Source: Collinsella sp.
Lineage (GTDB): Bacteria > Actinomycetota > Coriobacteriia > Coriobacteriales > Coriobacteriaceae
Reading direction: 5' to 3'
Assembly (NCBI GenBank): GCA_019419545.1
Contig: DXZT01000027.1
Span: 1-38,739, forward strand
DNA: 38,739 nucleotides
Under the pieces are notes generated by a model that saw nothing but the letters and a program-made list of their open reading frames with translations, was not told the DNA's origin and made no database searches. This document shows, one piece after another, positions 26,444-34,138 of the stretch. The position numbers and the translations under genes are program-made. Positions within the stretch are counted from its first letter, which is position 1. Each line of letters begins with the position of its first letter.

Positions 26444-26560
26444 GCAAGGGTGCGGAGCTGAGGAAACGCGAAGGCGCCCCAAGCCCATTAGGACCAAGAG
26501 CGCTTTACATCTTGAAATATCAGCCCAATTCCGAAAAGCGAGCCGCCTTCTACAACGTGC

Positions 26561-26693
26561 CGTGTGGCCCCGACGGGCCGGGCATTAAGTTTGTCGCGAG
26601 TTCCGCACGCAAAGAAGGCCACTTAACGTGGCCTTCGTCTTGCGCAGGACTGTAGAGCAGCAAACTTAATGCCCGGCCCGTCGGGGCCACACG
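26561..26693. repeat. Family-B hairpin, copy 1: 32-bp perfect arms with conserved 69-nt tip
   Basis: Arms 26561-26592 and 26662-26693 are perfect reverse complements. The tip contains TCGCGAGTTCCGCACG at its 5' side, an inner stem AAGGCCAC/GTGGCCTT and CAGGACTGTAGAGCAG at its 3' side. It ends 3 nt short of the stop codon of the convergent Toprim gene. There is no T-run on either side. Confidence 0.92.
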
Positions 26694-26696
26694 TCC

Positions 26697-28889
26697 CTAG
26701 TTGTTCAGCATGCGGTCGAAGCTTCCCGAGTCGCCATCCCGATAGTCGGCGGTCATCAGAATCTCCTGCGGAATGCGCCCGCCCTCGCGCAGCACATTGC
26801 GGAACTGCACGCGCGTGACCATGGGCAGATCTTTGATCGTCGCCGCCAAGTTCTGCGGCACGCCTTGGTTGGCAGCCGCAGGCTCGCACTCGCCGCCGGC
26901 CTTCACGCGACGCTTATGCTCGGCGAGCATGGCGCGGTACATGCCGGCATGCAGGCGAATCTCAACCACATTGGCATTGCGAGCCTGCTCGACGATGCGC
27001 GCGCCCTCGCGGTCGATATCGCCCACGTAGTAGACGTAGTTAAAGCGATAGCCGATCTCAGCCAGATAATCGTCCAGGGCATGCGAGACGCTCGCCTTGC
27101 ATCCGCCGCCAAAAATCACGCCGCCCACCTTGGTGCCAAAGAGCTTGGCGTGCTTGCGGCCGCGCAAGAGCTTGACGATCTCGTCATAGGTGTCCAGGTT
27201 CTCGACCATAATAAACGGCTTGTCGGCGCCCAGCGTAAAGAAACCCGTAAAGTGCACGGGGCGGTTGGGGGCGACCTTGATCGCCTGCATGCTGATGCCC
27301 TTTTCGGTCATGCGCCTTATCAGGCGTTCACCGTGCTTGCCGTCAAAAGCCTTCTCGTCGTTAAAAATCTGGTAGGCACGCTGGCGGCGCGAGGCAACCG
27401 GCGTATCGGCACCTCGGTTTTGCTCGATCCAAGCCTGGATGATTGCGATTTCCTCGGCAATCTTGCGGTTGGACATCTCGTTGTGCTGAGTGCGCTGCGG
27501 AGCCTTTTTGCCGTCCTTGCCCTCGACCTTTACGATCTGTGTCTGCTGCTCCTTGATCTTAGAGAGCGCCGTAGGCGTAGGGACAACCTTGAGCAGCTGC
27601 CTGCCTAAAACGCGGGCAAGGGCAAACGCCGATACCTCGCCGTGGACGGCCGACTCGGGCTGCTGGGCAGCAGTATCTGCTGTGGCAGACTCCGGCTTCT
27701 TCTGAGACTTGCGCTTAGAATCGCCTTGGGAATTGCGCTCGCGCTTCGGCATAGACGCCTGCTTCTGCGGACGATCGGACTTGCTCTCCTTCGCCGGCTG
27801 ACGCTTAGGCTGCCCCGAAGAAACCTCGGCCTTCGCATCCTCGTCCTGCGGCGTGGTCTTCTCGGCTGCAGTCTCGGCATGGGAACTGCGGCCCCCGCGA
27901 TGGCGACGGCGGCGAGGCTTGCTCGACGCGCCCTGCTCCGTCTGCTCATCAGTAGGCTGCTGGCCCTTGGCCTCGGCATCAACCTCAAGCTGCGGCTCAA
28001 CAGGCTTCTGTTCGCGAGCCGCCGGCTCAACGGTTTTCTCAGTTTGTTCGGCCTTCTTGTCCTGAGTGGTCGAAGCCGGCCCGCCCTTCTCCTGACGCCT
28101 TACGGGATACGCGCGCCTCGCAAAACCACGTCCGGGACGGCATGAACCCGGAGCCTTCTTGGCAGACTCCTCAACATCGTCTGCAGCCTCGGAAGGCTCT
28201 TCAATCTCATGCGCGACATCCTGCTGCGCAGCCTTAAAGGGAGCACCACGGCGACGCTGGGGCTCCTGGGCCTCCACGGGCTTTTGCTCCTTCGCGGGCT
28301 TCTGCGACTCGGCAGCAACCTCATTCTCAACAGCCTCGGCATCCGTCTCACCCTTTTGAGCAACGGCGCGACGGAAGCGCTCCTGCTGGGCGCGGCGCTG
28401 CGCATCGCGCTTGCCACCCCCGCCAAAACCGCCGCGTCCTGCCTTGGCCGTAAAGGCACGCACGACGTTCTCATCGAGCAACTCATCGGTATCGACATGC
28501 TCACGCGGAGCAACTTCTTCCACAGCAGGCACGTCAGCGGAATCCTCGACGACAAAATCTTCGACGGACTCGGCAGGCTGCTCCCGGACATCGCGGATCT
28601 CTGCATTGATGGTATAGAACGCCGGGCGCCCGTTAATGCCGCTACCCTCGATCTTTGTCACGATATTTGCCGCGATAAGCTCATCACGCATCGCCTTGGT
28701 GTCGCATTCCTTATCGACGGAGCGGAAAATCTGCGCCAGCGCACTCGACTTAATCTTGAGCGCTTTGCGGCAAAGCAGGTCGTAGGCAACCAGCTTGGCA
28801 CGCTCAGCAGAAAGCGACGTCTGGCTGCTCAGGCGCTCAGCCAGAGCATCGACATTGTTTTGATTATCGGAATATACCGTCTTGGCCAC
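26697..28889 (-). CDS. Toprim-domain protein (JetD C-terminal/DUF2220-like) with long disordered middle
   Basis: 730 residues from a GTG start; GAAAGGGG lies 4 nt before it, whereas the in-frame ATG at 28913 has no site. Residues about 1-95 are helical and look like a winged-helix domain. About 100-410 is very rich in E, K, Q, A, P and R with no predicted fold. About 420-500 is helical and basic. The C-terminus (about 540-690) resembles the Toprim domain of JetD/DUF2220: FIMVENLDTYDEI (Glu about 563), GGVIFGGG, and YYVGDIDREGARIVE (Asp-x-Asp about 624-626). Toprim domains bind metal and cut or join DNA. JetA, JetB and JetC are not nearby, so this is not a Wadjet operon. The function is unknown. 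Confidence 0.72.
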   Translation of the reverse strand: MAKTVYSDNQNNVDALAERLSSQTSLSAERAKLVAYDLLCRKALKIKSSALAQIFRSVDKECDTKAMRDELIAANIVTKIEGSGINGRPAFYTINAEIRDVREQPAESVEDFVVEDSADVPAVEEVAPREHVDTDELLDENVVRAFTAKAGRGGFGGGGKRDAQRRAQQERFRRAVAQKGETDAEAVENEVAAESQKPAKEQKPVEAQEPQRRRGAPFKAAQQDVAHEIEEPSEAADDVEESAKKAPGSCRPGRGFARRAYPVRRQEKGGPASTTQDKKAEQTEKTVEPAAREQKPVEPQLEVDAEAKGQQPTDEQTEQGASSKPRRRRHRGGRSSHAETAAEKTTPQDEDAKAEVSSGQPKRQPAKESKSDRPQKQASMPKRERNSQGDSKRKSQKKPESATADTAAQQPESAVHGEVSAFALARVLGRQLLKVVPTPTALSKIKEQQTQIVKVEGKDGKKAPQRTQHNEMSNRKIAEEIAIIQAWIEQNRGADTPVASRRQRAYQIFNDEKAFDGKHGERLIRRMTEKGISMQAIKVAPNRPVHFTGFFTLGADKPFIMVENLDTYDEIVKLLRGRKHAKLFGTKVGGVIFGGGCKASVSHALDDYLAEIGYRFNYVYYVGDIDREGARIVEQARNANVVEIRLHAGMYRAMLAEHKRRVKAGGECEPAAANQGVPQNLAATIKDLPMVTRVQFRNVLREGGRIPQEILMTADYRDGDSGSFDRMLNN

Positions 28890-28997
28890 GGGGCCCCTTT
28901 CATATGCACACATATATGTCTATATGGTACAACGCACGAGCCTATCCACGCAAAACATCTGCGAGAACGCCCTTGCACCACCTGTTCTCACAAGAAA

Positions 28998-29033
28998 AAA
29001 GACCGGGTCCGCTTGATTGCGGACCCGGTCTTT
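28998..29033 (-). terminator. Intrinsic terminator of cstA
   Basis: A 15-bp perfect stem (28998-29012 with 29019-29033), 6-nt loop, with a T6 tract when read on the minus strand, 40 nt past the cstA stop. Confidence 0.93.
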
Positions 29034-29072
29034 CCGAGTCAAATAGATGGGAGATTCAACCCGTCCGACCGA

Positions 29073-30962
29073 CTAGGCCTTGGCGGCCTCGGCGTCGGCA
29101 GGAGCTTCAGCGGCAGCGGCGCAACCGTACTCGGCCTTGCCCATCTCGGACCACTCGGGCTCCTCGTCAGGCATGGAGCCGGCTTCCTTGCCGAAGAACT
29201 CCTTGAGGCAGTTGACGGCGACGATGAGGCCCAGGACCATCAGCAGGACGGCGAAAACGAGCTGCAGGCCCTTGGTGGCGGCGACGGAGACGGCGGCCGT
29301 GGTGACGGTAGCCGGGATGGTGCCGAAGAAGCCGTAAGCCTGGACAGCGGTCATGCAGCCCATGGCGCTCTGGACCAGCGAGGTGAAGGTGCAGCAGAGC
29401 AGGAAGGCGACGGGCACGTAGAGCATCCAGCCCTTGCGGCCGGTGCACTTGCAGAACACGGCGAGGGTGATCATGGTCATGCCGCCGAGCAGCTGGTTGG
29501 AAGCACCAAAGAGCGGCCAGATGTTGGCATAGCCACCAAAAGCGAGGGCGAGACCGGGAAGCAGGGTGACGACCGTGGCGAGCCAGGGGTTGCCGAGGAC
29601 CTTCATGTAGCCGGCCTTGGACTCGATGGCCAGGGCGTCGTTGGTCTGGGCAAAGAACTCGGAGAACGAAGTGCGGGCGATGCGGGCGACGGCGTCGAGC
29701 GAGGTCAGGGCCAGAGCGGAGACGTTCATGGTCATGAAGACGGTAGCGAGCGTGCCGTCAACACCGAAGGCCTGCATACCGCGGGAGATGCCAGCGGCGA
29801 AGATCTGGAACGGGGTGGAAGCGACGCCGGCGTTGAGGGCGCCGGTACCGGCGGTGTTCATGTCGGAGAACATGATGCCAGCGACGATGATGGCAAGGAT
29901 GCCGACGAAGGACTCGACGATCATGGCGCCATAACCGACCTTGACGGCGTCCTGCTCCTTCTCGACCTGCTTAGAAGAGGTGCCGGAAGAAACGAGGCTG
30001 TGGAAACCGGAGAGAGCACCGCAAGCGACGGAAACGAACAGGACCGGGAACATCATGCCGGAGGTAGTGGAGAAGCCGGTGAAGACCGGAGCGGTGATGG
30101 TGGCCTGACCGTTGACGCCCAGGACGACGATGCCGAGGACAGCGCAAACGATCATGACGATCATCATGATGGAAGTGAGGTAGTCACGCGGGGTCTTGAG
30201 CATCTGGATGGGCATAGCGCCAGCGAAGACCAGGTAGACCATGACGACGGCGAACCACTGGAACTTATCCAGGTAGATCGGGAACTGCATACCGACGGCG
30301 AACATGAGAACCATGAGGACCACACCGGTGACGAACTCGGCGGCACCGGTGAGGTTGAACTTCTTCTGGGCCCAACCAAAGGCGATAGCGACGAAGGTGA
30401 ACAGGATGGAGATGGTGCCAGCGCAGCCAGCGGCATAGGACTTGGTGAAGTCGATGGCACCGGTAGCGGCGCCAGAAGCGTCAACGGCCGGGGTGAACAT
30501 GAACGTCTTGCAGACCATGTCGGTGAAGGCGGCGATGACGATGATGCAGAACAGCCAGCAGAACAGCAGGAACAGGCGACGGCCGGTCTTGCCGATGTAC
30601 TTCTCGATGAGCTGAGCGAGCGACTTGCCGTTGTTCTTCATCGAAGCGTACAGGGCACCAAAGTCGTGGACGGCGCCAAAGAAGATGCCGCCGACGAGGA
30701 CCCAGAGCACGACGGGCAGCCAGCCAAAGGCCATGGCGACGATCGTACCCGTGACAGGGCCAGCACCGCAGATCGAGCTGAACTGGTGCGAGAACGCGGT
30801 AAAGGCGGAGACGGGCGAGAAGCTCTTGCCGTCCTTCATGCGCTTGGCCGGCGTGAGGGCCTCTTTGTCAACGCCCCACTTGTTGGCCAGCCAGCGGCCG
30901 TAGCCCAGATAGCCGCAGGCGAGCACCGCCGCGGCCACAACCATGAGCAAAACTCCGTTCAT
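29073..30962 (-). CDS. cstA: CstA-family transporter (peptide/pyruvate uptake)
   Basis: 629 residues with many membrane segments. The N-terminal RMKDGKSFSPVSAFTAFSHQF and the following SSICGAGPVTGTIVAMAFGWLP are typical of CstA/BtsT carbon-starvation transporters, which import peptides or pyruvate. The C-terminus is a short Ala/Glu-rich tail. GAGGAGGAA precedes the ATG. It is transcribed alone from a strong promoter with a leader of about 235 nt containing an intrinsic terminator, so expression is likely controlled by early termination. E. coli CstA is about 701 residues; the shorter form is common in Gram-positives. Confidence 0.94.
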   Translation of the reverse strand: MNGVLLMVVAAAVLACGYLGYGRWLANKWGVDKEALTPAKRMKDGKSFSPVSAFTAFSHQFSSICGAGPVTGTIVAMAFGWLPVVLWVLVGGIFFGAVHDFGALYASMKNNGKSLAQLIEKYIGKTGRRLFLLFCWLFCIIVIAAFTDMVCKTFMFTPAVDASGAATGAIDFTKSYAAGCAGTISILFTFVAIAFGWAQKKFNLTGAAEFVTGVVLMVLMFAVGMQFPIYLDKFQWFAVVMVYLVFAGAMPIQMLKTPRDYLTSIMMIVMIVCAVLGIVVLGVNGQATITAPVFTGFSTTSGMMFPVLFVSVACGALSGFHSLVSSGTSSKQVEKEQDAVKVGYGAMIVESFVGILAIIVAGIMFSDMNTAGTGALNAGVASTPFQIFAAGISRGMQAFGVDGTLATVFMTMNVSALALTSLDAVARIARTSFSEFFAQTNDALAIESKAGYMKVLGNPWLATVVTLLPGLALAFGGYANIWPLFGASNQLLGGMTMITLAVFCKCTGRKGWMLYVPVAFLLCCTFTSLVQSAMGCMTAVQAYGFFGTIPATVTTAAVSVAATKGLQLVFAVLLMVLGLIVAVNCLKEFFGKEAGSMPDEEPEWSEMGKAEYGCAAAAEAPADAEAAKA

Positions 30963-30997
30963 TACATTTCCTCCTCTAAAAAGAACTTCCTAGACAT

Positions 30998-31036
30998 AAA
31001 AAATGAGGGCCGTCGGTTGCGCTCGACGGCCCTCAT
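30998..31036 (-). terminator. Intrinsic terminator in the cstA leader (attenuator)
   Basis: On the minus strand ATGAGGGCCGTCG pairs perfectly with CGACGGCCCTCAT over an 8-nt loop, followed by T6. It lies 36 nt before the cstA start codon and after the cstA promoter, so it must be bypassed for expression. Confidence 0.88.
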
Positions 31037-31197
31037 CTTCATCAGCCGCCCGTTATCGTACGGGCTAGCTGTATGTGCTAACCCGCATCAGATAATTACT
31101 ACGCTGATAATGTTTAGCTGATGCGTGAACATGTCTAAGAAATCCTCTTCAATCATGATGTGAACGATCCGTGCGTGTTCACATCCCCCAGTGGATG
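31037..31197 (-). promoter_or_regulatory. Structured cstA leader RNA, candidate riboswitch or attenuation control region
   Basis: Read on the minus strand from the expected transcript start. GATGTGAAC/GTTCACATC form a 9-bp hairpin. GCATCAG/CTGATGC form a 7-bp stem around the leader ORF. GGGTTAGC/GCTAGCCC and GCCCGT/ACGGGC share bases and exclude each other. CATCAGC can also pair with the later GCTGATG next to the terminator. No known riboswitch class or T-box motif is recognised. Confidence 0.6.
31088..31132 (-). CDS. Candidate 14-residue leader peptide, Ile/Val-rich
   Basis: The frame reads MFTHQLNIISVVII and stops at TGA. AGAGGA lies 10 nt upstream of the ATG, a somewhat long spacing. Six of the last seven codons are Ile or Val. 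It lies between the cstA promoter and the leader terminator and its coding region forms the loop and part of a stem, as in ilv-type attenuators. It could be chance. Confidence 0.4.
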   Translation of the reverse strand: MFTHQLNIISVVII

Positions 31198-31203
31198 AAA
31201 AGC

Positions 31204-31232
31204 AGTATGAAACTTTAGTTACCTAAAGTCAA
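31204..31232 (-). promoter_or_regulatory. cstA promoter
   Basis: TTGACT (31227-31232), 17-bp spacer, CATACT (31204-31209) on the minus strand, about 245 bp before the cstA ATG. Confidence 0.75.
31213..31228. promoter_or_regulatory. Operator candidate CTTTAG-TTAC-CTAAAG in the cstA promoter
   Basis: A 6-4-6 perfect inverted repeat filling the spacer and touching the -35, so a bound protein would block the promoter. The regulator is unknown. Confidence 0.55.
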
Positions 31233-31330
31233 CGCAAATATGTAATGAATTTTCAACTTTTTTTGAATTTCTCGGTATAAAACGCCACTGACCTCGAACT
31301 TTACCCAACAAAAGTTTTTGCATGAGAGAT

Positions 31331-31466
31331 GCCCCTCGGGAGCGGGCGGGCGTATACAAGGTTTCCTGCTCTACAGTCCTGCTCGCACGGAGAGCACATT
31401 AAGTGCTCTCCGGCTCGTGCGGAACTCGCGATAAACCTTGTATACGCCCGCCCGCTCCCGAGGGGC
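31331..31466. repeat. Family-B hairpin, copy 2: 34-bp perfect arms, tip in opposite orientation
   Basis: Arms 31331-31364 and 31433-31466 are perfect reverse complements. The 68-nt tip, read on the minus strand, has the same two 16-nt conserved blocks as copies 1 and 3, but its inner stem is GGAGAGCAC/GTGCTCTCC, changed on both sides. Confidence 0.92.
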
Positions 31467-31477
31467 CCCATCCCAAA

Positions 31478-31507
31478 TGCGGAGCAGAGCTCCGCACACT
31501 ATCTTTT
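31478..31507 (+). terminator. Orphan plus-strand terminator-like hairpin
   Basis: TGCGGAGC-AGA-GCTCCGCA followed by a CACTATC spacer and TTTTT. No plus-strand gene precedes it; it may end a transcript of the family-B element at 31331. The stretch 31508-31606 shows nothing further. Confidence 0.5.
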
Positions 31508-31606
31508 TCTTTCAGCTAAAGCCCGCCGGAAATTCGACGCTGGCTCGTTAACCTTGCTGGACGTTGTCGACGCCAAACCAGCTCAGAAGCTATATCGATA
31601 CAGAAA

Positions 31607-31741
31607 GGTCCCCGGCCGGAGGGGCCGGATATAAGGTTTATCGCGAGTTCCGCACGCAAAGAAGGCCACTTAATGTGGCCTTCGTCTTGCGCAGGACTGT
31701 AGAGCAGGAAACCTTATATCCGGCCCCTCCGGCCGGGGACC
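31607..31741. repeat. Family-B hairpin, copy 3: 33-bp perfect arms
   Basis: Arms 31607-31639 and 31709-31741 are perfect reverse complements around a 69-nt tip almost identical to that of copy 1. It lies 12 nt past the stop of the TsaB-RimI-TsaD gene. Confidence 0.92.
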
Positions 31742-31753
31742 GCGCCGTACCAG

Positions 31754-34138
31754 CTACAGCGTCATGTTTGGATCGGCGTCGACGTCGAACGGCGAGATTT
31801 CACCTCGGTCGAATTTACGGCGGGCGACCTCCGCGATCATAGCTGCGTTATCGGTACAGGCAGACAAGGGCGGCACCGTTACGCGGATCCCCTGACGCCC
31901 AAGCTTCTTGATCATCATCTCGCGCAGATGCGGGTTGGCCGAGACGCCGCCACCGATGCAGTATTCCTTGCATCCGGTAGCGTGCAGTGCGTTTTTGGCC
32001 TTCTTGTACTGCACGTCAAAGACAGCTGCCTCAAACGAAGCTGCCAGATCGGGCAGGTGAATCGTGCGCCCGGCCTTGGTCTCCTGTTCAATGTAGAGCG
32101 TCACAGCGGTTTTAAGGCCCGAAAGCGAGAAGCGATAGTCTCCTCTGCTGTTAAGCGCACGGGGGAAATCGATCGCCTTGGGGTTGCCCGTCTCGGCAAG
32201 CTTGGAGATGATGGGGCCACCGGGATAGCCCAGACCCAACGCCTTGGCTACCTTGTCGAAGGCCTCGCCCACAGCGTCGTCGAGCGTCTCACCGAGCACC
32301 TCGTAGTCGCCCCACGCCTTCACGTGCACGAGCATGGTGTGCCCACCCGAGACAAGCGTGAAGATAAACGGCGGTTTGAGGTCGGGTTGCGCCAGCAGGT
32401 TGGCAAACAGGTGCCCCTCCAGATGGTTGACGCACACGAGCGGCTTGCCGGCAGCGTAGGCAAAGCCCTTGGCGAAGGCGACGCCAACCACGAGCGCGCC
32501 CACCAGGCCCGGACCCTGTGTCACGCCCACGGCGGCAAGCTCGCTGGGGGCAATGGCTCCATCCTCAAGACCAAGCGATGCTGCGGCATCCTCGAGCGCC
32601 GCATCCACGACACTCACAATCACCTCGACGTGTTTGCGCGAGGCGATCTCGGGCACCACGCCGCCAAAGCGGGCGTGAAAATCAATCTGCGTCGACACCT
32701 GGTTGGCCAGCATATTGCCATCCGCATCGACAATCGCCACGGCCGTCTCGTCGCAGGAACTCTCGATAGCGAGCACTAGGCGGCGGCGCTCAATTTCGGC
32801 ACGCTCCCCCTCGGAGCGCCCAGGAGCAGGCAGCGGCCATACGCGCTGCTCTGCCGCCGTCGGCTCGGGCGAAGCATTGTCGACCGGAAGCACCAGGGGC
32901 AGTGGAGCCGTCATGACGATGGCATCCTTGCCGGCACCATAGTAGCCGCGGCGCCGTCCTGCCTCGGTAAAGCCCAGAGCGTTATAAAGCGCGATCGCTC
33001 CCTCGTTGCCGTCCTCGACCTCGAGCGAAGCCGTGGTGCAGCCGAGCATCTGGGCATCATAGCTCACATGCGACAGCAGCTTGCGGGCAATGCCCTCACG
33101 GCGATGTGCCGGGTCGACGGCGACATCCAGAATCTGCACATCACCGTCCACGACCATACCGCCGGCAAGGCCCAGTAGCTTGCCGTCGTCGTGTGCCACC
33201 CACCAACTACGCGGCGCAGCGACGTCCTCGCCCAGTTCGGACAGGAACATGCCCGGCGTCCACGCCTCGTGTCCGGCACCTTCAAAGCAGGCAGCCTCCA
33301 GCGTGCTCGCGCCCTCGGCATCCGCCGCGCCCATGGGACGGAACTGCAGATGACGACCGGCGAGCTCATCGGCAACGCCCGTAATTTCGCTCTGCGCACT
33401 CTCGGCAAGACCAAGACGCTTGCGCTCGTTTTCCTCGGCATCCGAAAGGCGCGTGTAAATCGGCAGGACGCGAGCCGGATCGCCGTCACCCGCAGCGTGC
33501 GCGAGCAGCAAGCCCTCGCCCGAAGGCCACCACAGGTCGCGCTCCACGCAGCGGGCGGTCTCGTCCTCACCCAGCAGCTTGCCATAGCGCACGAGACCGT
33601 CACCGGTCAGCTGAACCTGGTCCCAGTCCGCTGCTTGGCGCCACTCATCGAGCGCCACGGCGGCCTTGACCACGTGTTCGCGCTCAAATTGACGCTCGGG
33701 GCCCTCATCGACCAGCATATACAGCGCCGGATATACCTCACCGCGCATAGCATCGGCCAAGATACCAAGCTTGCCGCGCACACCAGCCTTCCACGCCGTC
33801 CAAGCGCAAGCGTCGAGCGTCGACACGCCCAGCAGCGGAACATTGGCGCCACGCGCGAGGCCCTTGGCAGTGGAGATGCCGATGCGCACACCCGTAAACG
33901 ACCCCGGGCCGCGGCCGACCACGTAGCAACCAACATCGCTGCGATCCAGACCGGCTTGAGCCAGCACGCCATCAACGGTATTCACGAGCTCAACGTTGGC
34001 GTGACGGCGACACATGTGGTCGCCACTCACGAGCTTCGTCTCGCCCGTCTGCCCATCAATCCAGCTTGCCGCGCAGGCAAGCATGTCGGTCGAGGTATCG
34101 AGCGCCACCACCAGCGCGTTGTCGTTATGCAAGCTCAT
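31754..34138 (-). CDS. TsaB-RimI-TsaD triple fusion (t6A37 tRNA modification plus N-acetyltransferase)
   Basis: 794 residues. Residues 1-240 are TsaB (VALDTSTDMLACA, GRGPGSFTGVRIGISTAKGLA). Residues about 262-413 are a RimI GNAT acetyltransferase (ILDVAVDPAHRREGIARKLL, ALYNALGFTEAGRRRGYY). Residues about 452-794 are TsaD (LAIESSCDETAVAIV, GGVVPEIASRKH, metal-binding VNHLEGH with His 574 and 578, SGGHTML). With TsaE, encoded just upstream, TsaB and TsaD transfer the threonylcarbamoyl group to A37 of ANN-decoding tRNAs; RimI acetylates ribosomal protein S18 in other bacteria. The ATG at 34138 overlaps the tsaE 3' end by 14 nt. Fusions of these parts are known in Actinobacteria and Coriobacteriia. 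Confidence 0.95.
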   Translation of the reverse strand: MSLHNDNALVVALDTSTDMLACAASWIDGQTGETKLVSGDHMCRRHANVELVNTVDGVLAQAGLDRSDVGCYVVGRGPGSFTGVRIGISTAKGLARGANVPLLGVSTLDACAWTAWKAGVRGKLGILADAMRGEVYPALYMLVDEGPERQFEREHVVKAAVALDEWRQAADWDQVQLTGDGLVRYGKLLGEDETARCVERDLWWPSGEGLLLAHAAGDGDPARVLPIYTRLSDAEENERKRLGLAESAQSEITGVADELAGRHLQFRPMGAADAEGASTLEAACFEGAGHEAWTPGMFLSELGEDVAAPRSWWVAHDDGKLLGLAGGMVVDGDVQILDVAVDPAHRREGIARKLLSHVSYDAQMLGCTTASLEVEDGNEGAIALYNALGFTEAGRRRGYYGAGKDAIVMTAPLPLVLPVDNASPEPTAAEQRVWPLPAPGRSEGERAEIERRRLVLAIESSCDETAVAIVDADGNMLANQVSTQIDFHARFGGVVPEIASRKHVEVIVSVVDAALEDAAASLGLEDGAIAPSELAAVGVTQGPGLVGALVVGVAFAKGFAYAAGKPLVCVNHLEGHLFANLLAQPDLKPPFIFTLVSGGHTMLVHVKAWGDYEVLGETLDDAVGEAFDKVAKALGLGYPGGPIISKLAETGNPKAIDFPRALNSRGDYRFSLSGLKTAVTLYIEQETKAGRTIHLPDLAASFEAAVFDVQYKKAKNALHATGCKEYCIGGGVSANPHLREMMIKKLGRQGIRVTVPPLSACTDNAAMIAEVARRKFDRGEISPFDVDADPNMTL

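Noticed and set aside
26420..26515. A minus-strand tRNA gene
   Set aside because: Only the T-loop-like part fits; acceptor, D and anticodon stems do not pair.
26223..26655. Short frames across tRNA-Gln with peptides such as GFEPPTAGTKNRSSTVEL and GGIRTRKGAEL
   Set aside because: These are the well-known false translations of tRNA genes and tRNA-like sequence, not proteins.
26697..28889. A Wadjet anti-plasmid system
   Set aside because: Only a JetD-like C-terminal domain is present; JetA, JetB and JetC are not in the neighbourhood.
28209..31121. A 970-residue open frame on the plus strand, rich in G, D, E and H
   Set aside because: It lies opposite the Toprim gene and cstA and runs across their intergenic terminator; its composition follows from the antisense of membrane and Ala-rich codons.
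30963..31197. T-box riboswitch upstream of cstA
   Set aside because: The conserved T-box sequence (TGGnACCGCG type) and the Stem I layout are not seen.
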